Position numbers and translations under genes: made by a program
Source: Gyromitra esculenta
Lineage: Eukaryota > Ascomycota > Pezizomycetes > Pezizales > Discinaceae
Assembly (NCBI GenBank): GCA_038503075.1
Contig: JBCAML010000016.1
Location: 1,302,001 to 1,366,000, forward strand
Direction: 5' to 3'
Length of the DNA: 64,000 nt
The notes under the pieces: generated by a model
What the model saw: the letters and a program-made list of their open reading frames with translations, nothing else
Databases searched by the model: none
Told to the model about the DNA's origin: nothing
Shown here: positions 56,949 through 64,000 of the stretch, piece by piece
Layout: every line of letters starts with the position of its first letter
Position numbering within the stretch: position 1 is the first letter of the stretch

Positions 56949-56983
56949 TTCAACCAGAGTCGCCTCGTGACCCTGCTCTGGTT
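56939..56983 (+). promoter_or_regulatory. -1 frameshift signal of A3 (heptamer plus stem-loop)
   Basis: T TTA AAC at 56939-56945, TAG 56946-56948, spacer TAGTTC, stem AACCAGAG (56952-56959) with CTCTGGTT (56976-56983), 16-nt loop. Confidence 0.88.
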
Positions 56984-59900
56984 CGTTTTTCTTCTTTGTC
57001 AGCGTTTTCCATTTCTGGGTTTTCAGTGTCGGATGTGTGTGTGGAGGATAATTTGGACGGGGAACATTTTGTAGTTTCATGTAGCCTTTCCCACCAAAAT
57101 AAAATCATAAAAACACACGCACTTCTTGACACTGGAGCCTCAGGGTTCGCTTTCATTGATGAAAACTTTGTGCGTCACCATTCCCTTCCCTTATCTCCTC
57201 TAAAAACCCCTCGCCAATTAGAAGTCATTGATGGCCGAACAATTGCCTCGGGAGATATAACAAATCTTTGCCACCTGGAGCTTTCCATCCAACAGCATAC
57301 TGAGAAAGCCCCCTTCTTCGTCACCAAGCTAGGCCATTACCCCCTAGTACTCGGTATCCCTTGGATGAACCTCCATGACATTCATTTACAATTTGCGAAC
57401 AAAAGCATTGAATTCAATTCTGAATTCTGCACCACTCACTGTGCCCCCAAGCAACCCGTCGTCTCAGCCGCCGCCATTCCCCCTCCACCAAAACTAAACG
57501 CCGCCTTTATCGGTGCAGCTAGTTTCCGCATGCTCGCCAGAAAGAAGGGTATCCAAGTGTATTCCATGTCCCTCTATGAAATTAACAGAGTCCTTGATAG
57601 CAAGACTACCAAAGAGGAGTGGAGACAACGAATACCCGCCGAATACCACGAATACCTGGACATGTTCGACAAAGCTAAGGCTCAAGGACTCCCCCCCCGA
57701 CGATCCTACGACCATAAGATTACCCTGCAAGAAGGCAAAGAACCACCATTCGGCCCACTCTATGGTATGTCACGAGATGAACTTCTAGTTCTCAAGAAGT
57801 ATATCGAAGACAACTTAGAAAAAGGGTTTATCCGTGCCAGTTCATCTTCCGCCGGTTCTCCAGTCCTCTTCGCCGCCAAACCCGATGGTTCCCTCCGCCT
57901 TTGTGTCGATTACCGTGGCCTTAACGCTCTCACAGTAAAAGACCGATACACTTCCCCCCTGATCAAAGAAACATTAGATCGCCTTGCAAAAGCTCAGTGG
58001 TACTCCAAACTTGATCTCCGTGATGGCTTCCACCAAATTCGTATCGCTGAGGGGGAAGAATGGAAAACAGCCTTTCGAACCCGATATGGCTTGTATGAAT
58101 ACATGGTAATGCCATTCGGCCTCACCAATGCCCCTGGAACCTTTCAACGCTTCGTCAACGACTCCCTCCGGGAATACTTGGACCTATTCTGCACGGCGTA
58201 TCTCGATGATATTCTGATCTACAGTGATACCCTGGCAGAACATAAAGTGCACGTCAAACAAGTTCTCGATGCCCTTAAAGCCAATAACATCCTTCTCAAA
58301 CCCGAGAAGTGTGAATTCCACGTCCAGTCAATAAAATACCTCGGCCTAATCCTCACCCCTGAAGGAATTAAAATGGACGAGGACAAACTTAAGGCAGTAC
58401 GAGACTGGAACCGACCCAAATGTATTAAAGATGTCCAGGCTTTTCTAGGTTTTGCAAACTTCTACCGAAGATTCATCCTAGGATTCTCTCGCCTCGCCGC
58501 GCCCCTTACTGCCTTCACAAAAAAAGGCACTATCTTCGAATGGACGGTCGAAGCTGAACTTGCATTCGAAGCCCTTAAGGATGCTTTTACCAAAGCCCCG
58601 GTGCTTATCCACTTCGACCCCCGAAAGAAGATCTTCGTGGAATCCGATGCATCTGACTTCGTCTCCGGCGGTGTACTCTCCCAGCTCGATGACAACGGCG
58701 TACTTCACCCTGTGGCATTTTTCTCTAAGAAACACTCACCCGCTGAATGCAACTATGAGATCTATGACAAGGAGTTATTGGCCATTATCCGTTGTTTTGA
58801 AGAATGGCGCCCTGAACTTGAAGGATCTGAACTCCCTATCTCTGTTATTACAGACCATAAAAACTTGGAATATTTTATGACGACCAAGCAACTAAACCGA
58901 AGACAGGTCAGATGGGCAGAATACCTTTCACGTTTCGACTTTGTCATTACATATAGACCAGGAACACAGGGAGGAAAGCCGGACGCTCTAACTCGGAGAT
59001 CAGGAGATCTCCCTGAAGAAGGGGATGAAAGACTACAACACCAACACCAAGTTGTCTTGAAGGAGAAGAACGTTGATCCCAAGCTAAGTTTGTTTTCGGG
59101 TTCTTTGTCAAACGAACCCGCCGAATTGGATGACACCCTTAAAACATTGATGAATGACGGATATATCGCTGACCCATTCCCACAAAAAATTCTTTTAGCA
59201 CTCAGGAATGGCGAACAACAGTCCAAGGAAATATCCCTCGGCGACTGTACAGAAATAAACGGCTATCTCCTATACCGTCAAAAGTTTTACATCCCTAATC
59301 ATGACCCTCTTCGACTGTCTATTCTCAAACGATACCATGATGCCCCCTCTGCAGGCCACCCAGGACGCGAAAAATCCTTCGAACTCATCTCCAGACATTT
59401 TTATTGGCCTAAAATGAGAGAATACATCGGACGATATACTCGAAACTGTCATACCTGCCGACGAGCAAAACCTAATACCCTCGGCACTCACGGCGTTCTC
59501 AAACCCCTCCCAATCCCAAATCGCCCTTGGGAAGAACTATCGATGGACTTCGTTACAGGCCTCCCAGACTCTAACGGTTTCGATGCAATAATGGTCGTGG
59601 TAGACAGGCTATCAAAGATGCGACACCTGATCCCCTGTAATACCACCATTAACGCCGAACAAACAGCAGAACTCTACCTCCAAAACGTCTGGAAACTACA
59701 TGGACTACCTTCCCATATCACTTCTGATAGGGGAACGCAGTTTACTGCTAAATTCTGGAATTACCTTTGCCAACGTTTAAACATCTCTGCTCGCATGTCG
59801 ACTTCTTTCCATCCGGAAACAGATGGTCAAACCGAACGTCTCAATGCCGTTATGGAACAATATCTTCGCTGTTATGTTTCATACCAACAAGACGACTGGG

Positions 59901-60625
59901 CAAAGTGGTTACCGATCGCTGAGTTTGCTGCCAATAACCAAGAGTCAGCCAGTACCAAAGCCACACCCTTCTTCGCCAATTATGGTTATCACCCCCGCTT
60001 CGACACTGCAATTATCCCTAATGATCGATCCCCACAAACCCTCGACGCCAACCTCTTCGCTCTAAAGATGGAAGAACTTAGGGACTTCCTTCGAACTCAG
60101 ATGAGAACGGCCCAGGATATTTTCGAAACCAATACTAACCGGCACCGTACCCCCGCCCCTTCGTTTAAGGTCAACGATCGAGTCTTCGTATCAATGAAGA
60201 ATATGAGGACGACCCGAAATTCAAGAAAATTGGACTGGAAATGGAGTGGCCCCTTCCCGGTGAAGCGAGTGATTTCTGCACATGCCTATGAAGTAAACTT
60301 ACCGATGTCAATGAAATACCATCCAGTATTTCACGTTTCGTTACTCAAGGCAGCTCCCACCGACCCACTCCCTGGCCAAATTATTCCGCCACCTCCCCCC
60401 GTCCAAGTAAATGACGTCGAAGAATACCTCGTCGAAAGCATACTAGACTCTCGACTCTACCGAGGAAGACTCCAATACTTGGTCGAATGGACGGGGTATG
60501 CGTTACCTACGTGGGAACCTGCGGAGTATCACGAAGAAACGGAAGCAGTAGACGCGTTTCACCAAAGATATCCGAATAAACCGAAGGAAAGTCTGGTTAG
60601 TGTTCGCAGGAGCTCACGGCTATGA
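56945..60625 (+). CDS. A3 Pol, 1,226 aa, intact (made by -1 frameshift)
   Basis: Read after the slip as LVQPESPRDPALV. Domains: aspartic protease HALLDTGASG; RT with [37 protein letters not shown] and CTAYLDDILIYSD; RNase H VESDASDFVSGG, KELLAI, TDHKNLEYF; integrase zinc finger (HHCC: YHDAPSAGHPG, CHTCRRAK; the first His is Tyr-preceded HDAP) and D,D-35-E ([32 protein letters not shown]); GPY/F DWKWSGPFPVKR; and chromodomain EEYLVES...[20 protein letters not shown]. It ends RRSSRL, TGA/TAG region at 60623-60625, just before the purine tract and 3' LTR. Complete and without stop, so it could supply enzymes in trans to defective relatives. Confidence 0.93.
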   Translation, partial: LVQPESPRDPALVRFSSLSAFSISGFSVSDVCVEDNLDGEHFVVSCSLSHQNKIIKTHALLDTGASGFAFIDENFVRHHSLPLSPLKTPRQLEVIDGRTIASGDITNLCHLELSIQQHTEKAPFFVTKLGHYPLVLGIPWMNLHDIHLQFANKSIEFNSEFCTTHCAPKQPVVSAAAIPPPPKLNAAFIGAASFRMLARKKGIQVYSMSLYEINRVLDSKTTKEEWRQRIPAEYHEYLDMFDKAKAQGLPPRRSYDHKITLQEGKEPPFGPLYGMSRDELLVLKKYIEDNLEKGFIRASSSSAGSPVLFAAKPDGSLRLCVDYRGLNALTVKDRYTSPLIKETLDRLAKAQWYSKLDLRDGFHQIRIAEGEEWKTAFRTRYGLYEYMVMPFGLTNAPGTFQRFVNDSLREYLDLFCTAYLDDILIYSDTLAEHKVHVKQVLDALKANNILLKPEKCEFHVQSIKYLGLILTPEGIKMDEDKLKAVRDWNRPKCIKDVQAFLGFANFYRRFILGFSRLAAPLTAFTKKGTIFEWTVEAELAFEALKDAFTKAPVLIHFDPRKKIFVESDASDFVSGGVLSQLDDNGVLHPVAFFSKKHSPAECNYEIYDKELLAIIRCFEEWRPELEGSELPISVITDHKNLEYFMTTKQLNRRQVRWAEYLSRFDFVITYRPGTQGGKPDALTRRSGDLPEEGDERLQHQHQVVLKEKNVDPKLSLFSGSLSNEPAELDDTLKTLMNDGYIADPFPQKILLALRNGEQQSKEISLGDCTEINGYLLYRQKFYIPNHDPLRLSILKRYHDAPSAGHPGREKSFELISRHFYWPKMREYIGRYTRNCHTCRRAKPNTLGTHGVLKPLPIPNRPWEELSMDFVTGLPDSNGFDAIMVVVDRLSKMRHLIPCNTTINAEQTAELYLQNVWKLHGLPSHITSDRGTQFTAKFWNYLCQRLNISARMSTSFHPETDGQTERLNAVMEQYLRCYVSYQQDDWAKWLPIAEFAANNQESASTKATPFFANYGYHPRFDTAIIPNDRSPQTLDANLFALKMEELRDFLRTQMRTAQDIFETNTNRHRTPAPSFKVNDRVFVSMKNMRTTRNSRKLDWKWSGPFPVKRVISAHAYEVNLPMSMKYHPVFHVSLLKAAPTDPLPGQIIPPPPPVQVNDVEEYLVESILDSRLYRGRLQYLVEWTGYALPTWEPAEYHEETEAVDAFHQRYPNKPKESLVSVRRSSRL

Positions 60626-60637
60626 GGGAGGGGGTAC

Positions 60638-61048
60638 TTTCATGGATGGTTGCTGTGTTGTTCGATTAGCGGTATAGGTGTTGTGTTGCGTTGCTTTGTC
60701 GATCGTTCTATATGTTTCCCTTGGTTTCCTTTACAATGAGTCATACGTTTGTCATCAAAGAGGTGGACTATGGGTATATAAGCGAAGGGATTCCCCCTCT
60801 TGTAGTACTTTTCTTCTTCTTTCCTTAAGCAACGTCTTCTATCGTACACTCTTGTATTCTACAAATACAAACCTCGGTTACACCTGATAACCTTACGCTG
60901 TCGCCGTCCTCAAGTCCTCTATACTTGAACACTCCGTAGAGCCTGTGGAACTTCGTGAAACTCTCTCGTCGCTTAGTTTTCCCTTCAAGTAGCACTGCTT
61001 ATCTCGGGGGATACCTGAGAGCTTGAAGATAAACCTCGCCCCTTGAGA
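60638..61048 (+). repeat. 3' LTR of A3
   Basis: 411 bp, TTTCATGG...CCTTGAGA, preceded by the purine tract GAGGGAGGGGG. Confidence 0.93.
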
Positions 61049-62872
61049 GGAGACCGGTAACGAAGTCCATTGATAGTTCTTCCCAGGGACGATTAGGAAT
61101 TGGGAGTGGCTTCAGGACACCTTGGGTACCGAGGGTGCTTGGTTTTGCTCGTCGACAGGTATGACAGTTTCGCGTATAACGGCCAATATACTCTCTCATC
61201 TTTGGCCAATAAAAGTGCCTTGAAATAAGTTCGAAGGATTTTTCACGTCCCGGGTGGCCAGCTGAGGGGGCGTCATGATGTCGTTGTAGGATGAGGAGGC
61301 GAAGAGGGTCATGGTCAGGGACATAGAGTTTTTTCCGGTAATAAAGACGACCGTTGACTTCAGTACAATCACCTAGGGTGATCTCTTTAGATTGTCGTTC
61401 ACCACTTCTAAGTGCTAGGAGGATTTTTTGTGGGAACGGGTCAGCACTATATCCAAGATTCATTAAGGTATTAAGGGAGGCATCCAATTCAGCGGGTTCG
61501 TTTGATAAAGAACCCGAAAACAAACTCAACTTAGGATCAACGTTCTTCTCCTTTAAGACCACTTGCTGTTGGTGTCTTAGTCTTTCATCCCCTTCTTCAG
61601 GGAGATCTCCTGATCTCCGAGTCAGTGCGTCCGGTTTTCCTCCTTGTGCTCCTGGTCTATAGGTAATGACGAAGTCAAAACGTGAAAGGTATTCGGCCCA
61701 TCTGACTTGTCGTCGATTAAGTTGCTTGGTGGTCATGAAATATTCCAAGTTTTTGTGGTCAGTAATAACTGAGATGGGTAGTTCCGATCCTTCAAGCTCT
61801 GGTCTCCATTCCTCGAAACAGCGTATGATAGCAAGAAGTTCCTTATCATAAATCTCGTAGTTGCATTCAGCTGGTGAGTGCTTCTTGGAGAAGAAGGCTA
61901 CAGGATGGAGTACGCCGTTATCGTCAAGTTGGGAGAGAACACCACCGGAGACGAAGTCAGAAGCATCAGATTCCACGAAGATTTTCTTTCGAGGGTCGAA
62001 GTGGATGAGGACGGGGGCCTTAGTAAAGGCATCTTTCAGGGCTTCGAATGCGAGTTCTGCTTCGACTGTCCATTCAAAGATAACACCTTTCCTTGTAAAA
62101 GCAGTAAGGGGGGCAGCTAATCGGGAGAATCCTAGGATGAATCGTCGGTAAAAATTTGCGAAGCCAAGGAAAGCTTGTACATCTTTGACTGACTTTGGAC
62201 GGTTCCAATCCCGGACGGCTTTGAGTTTATCATCGTCCATTTTTATACCTTCGGGGGTTAGTATTAGGCCCAGGTACTTGATGGATTGCACGTGGAACTC
62301 GCACTTCTCAGGTTTGAGAAGGATATTATTGGCTTTGAGTGCATTGAGGACTTGTCTGACATGTACTTTATGTTCGGCGAGGGTATCGCTGTAGATCAGG
62401 ATGTCGTCAAGGTAAGCGGTGCAGAAGAGATCCAGGTATTCTCGGAGGGAATCGTTTACGAATCGCTGGAATGTACCGGGGGCGTTGGTAAGACCGAATG
62501 GCATTACCATATACTCATATAGACCATATCGAGTTCGGAAGGCAGTTTTCCATTCCTCTCCTTCGGCAATGCGAATCTGATGAAAGCCATCACGTAGGTC
62601 AAGTTTCGAGTACCATTGGGCTTTCGCAAGTCGGTCCAATGTTTCCTTGACTAGGGGGGAGGTGTAACGATCTTTCATAGTGAGGGCATTAAGGCCACGG
62701 TAGTCCACACACAGACGAAGGGATCCGTCAGGTTTGGCAGCGAAGAGGACTGGGGAGCCAGCAGAAGAAGAACTTGCACGGATAAAGCCTTTTTCTAGAT
62801 TGTCTTCGATGTATTTCTTCAAAACCAGAAGTTCATCGCGAGACATACCATAGAGAGGTCCAAACGGTGGTT
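61049..62872 (-). pseudogene. A1 pol, RT to integrase N-terminus
   Basis: Open over about 600 codons on the minus strand: [89 protein letters not shown]. It ends at the A3 insertion and continues at 55286. At the N-terminal side it stops abruptly at a GA-rich tract. Confidence 0.88.
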
Positions 62873-62906
62873 AAAGAAAGAAAGAAAAAGCAGAGAGAGA
62901 GGGAGG

Positions 62907-62939
<33 letters not shown>

Positions 62940-62940
62940 C
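62873..62940. repeat. GA-rich simple tract replacing A1 pol sequence
   Basis: AAAGAAAGAAAG followed by GAGAGAGGGAGGGAGAGAG... The pol sequence on both sides is from A1 (GPLYG on one side, EINKVLDSKTTK on the other), but the roughly 130 bp expected between them are missing. Confidence 0.85.
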
Positions 62941-62976
62941 TTTAGTTGTTTTACTATCGAGGACTTTGTTTATCTC

Positions 62977-63349
62977 TTTCACGGATTGATTCAGGGATGA
63001 CTCGTGGTTCGGATGGTTGTACAATTTCTTTGTTGTTCGGTTAGGTTTTGGGTTATTAGGATAATGTTTTTGTAGGAAGAGGGAGAGAGATGAGAGAGAG
63101 AAGGAGAGAGAGAGAGAGAGAGAGTTTCTTTCTTTAAGAACGTTCTCAGTTTACTTCTCCTGTATTCTTTTAATACTATCTCGGTTCTACGAGAGAGAGA
63201 GAGAGAGAGAGAGATCTCACACTTAACTCACCTTGAGTTAGACCCACGTAGGACCTGTAGAAAACTTCGTCACTCTTATCGCAACAGTTACGTTTAAGTA
63301 TTTCTCTTCCATACAGAGATACAGAGCAGGCTGGGACTGAACCGTGAGA
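62977..63349 (+). repeat. 5' LTR of B3 with GA tracts
   Basis: 373 bp. GA-rich stretches (about 63080-63122 and 63190-63214) replace the TATA-box region and the CCTCAGAATCC/CGGTCGCTGTCG region of other B LTRs. The primer motif is damaged (AAGAACGT). Ends CCGTGAGA. Confidence 0.85.
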
Positions 63350-63392
63350 TTACGTTGCTTTTCTCATCTACACCTCCTACTCCGAAGTAAAA

Positions 63393-64000
63393 ATGAGCTC
63401 CCCCGCCCCCGTCACCTCCTCATCTGAAGGAGCCGCTGTCGCCACACCCCGCTTCCCCACAAAGGAAGCCTTCGCTCAGGCCTATAGAGACGACCCCGTC
63501 GAGTTGTTTAACCGACTCCAGGAACTCAACCAGGCTCTCGAGGACCAAATTGACGTCCTACAAGAAGGAACGCAGGAGCTAGAGATAAAGCTCAACACCG
63601 CCCAAATCCAAGCAGACAACGCAAATCACCATGCTCAACAACAAGACCAACGGGTCAGCGACGCTTCAACCCTCATTGACCGATTACGTCGAGAACGGAA
63701 TGAGGCTCGTGCAAACCTTTCCCTCCCCCCGGCTCCACCAAACCTCACGGCCACTCCCCCACCGCCATCGGTCACCACCCATCGCTCTGAACGTATGCCT
63801 GACCCGGAGAAATTTGACGGATCCAGAACAAAACTCCCCGGTTTCATCCTCCAACTCCGTTCAAAACTCGCGGTTAACAGGGATCGATTCGCTGACGAGA
63901 ATACCATGATTCTCTATACAATCAACCGCTTGGAGGGAGCGGCCCTGGAACAAGTCCGACACACGGTCCTTCCTTCTGGCCTTACAACCTGGACCAACGC
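63393..64000 (+). CDS. B3 Gag, N-terminal part (runs off the window)
   Basis: ATG 63393 (MSSPAPVTSS), open to the window end. Same layout as B2 Gag: coiled coil (QALEDQIDVLQEGTQELEIK), Pro-rich linker (PPPPSVTTHRSERMPDPEKF), start of the capsid-like core (TKLPGFILQLRSK, VRHTVLPSG). No break seen in this part, in contrast to its LTR. Confidence 0.9.
   Translation, partial: MSSPAPVTSSSEGAAVATPRFPTKEAFAQAYRDDPVELFNRLQELNQALEDQIDVLQEGTQELEIKLNTAQIQADNANHHAQQQDQRVSDASTLIDRLRRERNEARANLSLPPAPPNLTATPPPPSVTTHRSERMPDPEKFDGSRTKLPGFILQLRSKLAVNRDRFADENTMILYTINRLEGAALEQVRHTVLPSGLTTWTN

Larger units (their letters stand above)
55287..61048 (+). mobile_element. A3: full-length family A gypsy chromovirus, plus strand
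   Basis: 5,762 bp, target duplication GGAGA (55282-55286 and 61049-61053), inserted in the A1 integrase. LTRs 55287-55690 and 60638-61048 have no substitutions that I can see, only a few small gaps near the end of the 5' LTR, so it is the youngest insertion in the window. Pol is fully open; gag is disrupted by clustered indels. Confidence 0.93.
27550..62976 (-). mobile_element. A1: outermost family A gypsy element, minus strand, cut by four insertions
   Basis: Its parts are: 3' LTR 27550-27960; pol 3' end 27961-28174 and 28616-28946; integrase 54745-55286; RT to integrase N-part 61049-62872; and a short pol piece at 62941-62976. Between these lie a solo LTR, A2, A3 and B3, each with target duplications (ATATT, TCTGT, GGAGA, and probably ATCTC). 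The 5' LTR, gag and protease lie outside the window or are lost. At about 62873-62940 a GA-rich simple tract replaces roughly 130 bp of pol. Confidence 0.85.
62977..64000 (+). mobile_element. B3: family B gypsy element, plus strand, 5' part
   Basis: Starts TTTCACGG inside the A1 pol (left flank ATCTC would be the target duplication). 5' LTR, PBS and gag start are present; the rest is beyond the window. Two GA tracts have replaced parts of the LTR. Confidence 0.88.

Noticed and set aside
1..64000. CRISPR arrays, rRNA genes, bacterial operon signals
   Set aside because: No repeat-spacer pattern, no rRNA sequence, and the genes have spliceosomal introns; the window is eukaryotic nuclear DNA.

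Overview
The window is from a filamentous ascomycete (Pezizomycotina-type) nuclear genome. The genes have short 50-84 nt GT-AG introns with CTAAC-type branch sites. They include a GH18 chitinase, a fungal UDP-glucose 4,6-dehydratase-like protein and a secreted solute-binding-fold protein. The right 60% is a nest of Ty3/gypsy chromodomain retrotransposons of fungal type. The class cannot be fixed from the sequence.

Layout. 1-521 is the 3' end of a Smr-domain gene (+). 522-24,600 is gene-poor: a GH18 chitinase (6327-7656, -), a solute-binding-fold protein (11799-13033, -), a 4,6-dehydratase (19922-21567, -) and a short hypothetical gene (23671-24168, -). These are separated by long non-coding stretches that hold a TA-flanked MITE (15219-15429) and two related foldback elements (5063-5205 and 24597-24730). 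From about 24.8 kb to the end almost everything is transposon. A non-LTR (LINE) ORF1 at 24976-27200 carries two solo LTRs. Then comes a nest of seven LTR retrotransposons.

Naming used below: family A (A1, A2, A3) and family B (B1, B2, B3) are related chromoviruses with LTRs of about 410 bp that begin TTTC and end GAGA. C1 is an unrelated gypsy element with 0.93-0.95 kb TG...CA LTRs. The insertion order can be read from 5-bp target duplications. A1 (27550-62976, -) is the oldest. A2 (28947-54744, -), A3 (55287-61048, +), B3 (62977-end, +) and a B-like solo LTR sit inside A1. C1 (29680-37742, -) sits inside the A2 pol. B1 (42614-54521, -) sits inside the A2 5' LTR. B2 (46158-52209, +) sits inside the B1 pol.

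How the genes work together. In A and B elements Gag (CCHC nucleocapsid) ends at a UAG directly preceded by a T TTA AAC slippery heptamer. Pol (protease, RT, RNase H, integrase, chromodomain) lies in the -1 frame. Six nt after the heptamer comes an 8-bp stem with a 16-nt loop, kept in four copies with compensatory base changes. This is a strong case for programmed -1 frameshifting. In A, B and, independently, C1, the 9 nt that start 2 nt after the 5' LTR are perfectly complementary to a 9-mer in the LTR about 53-62 nt below a TATA box. This suggests self-primed reverse transcription of the Tf1 type instead of tRNA priming. These two signals and the non-TG/CA LTR ends are the most interesting content of the window.
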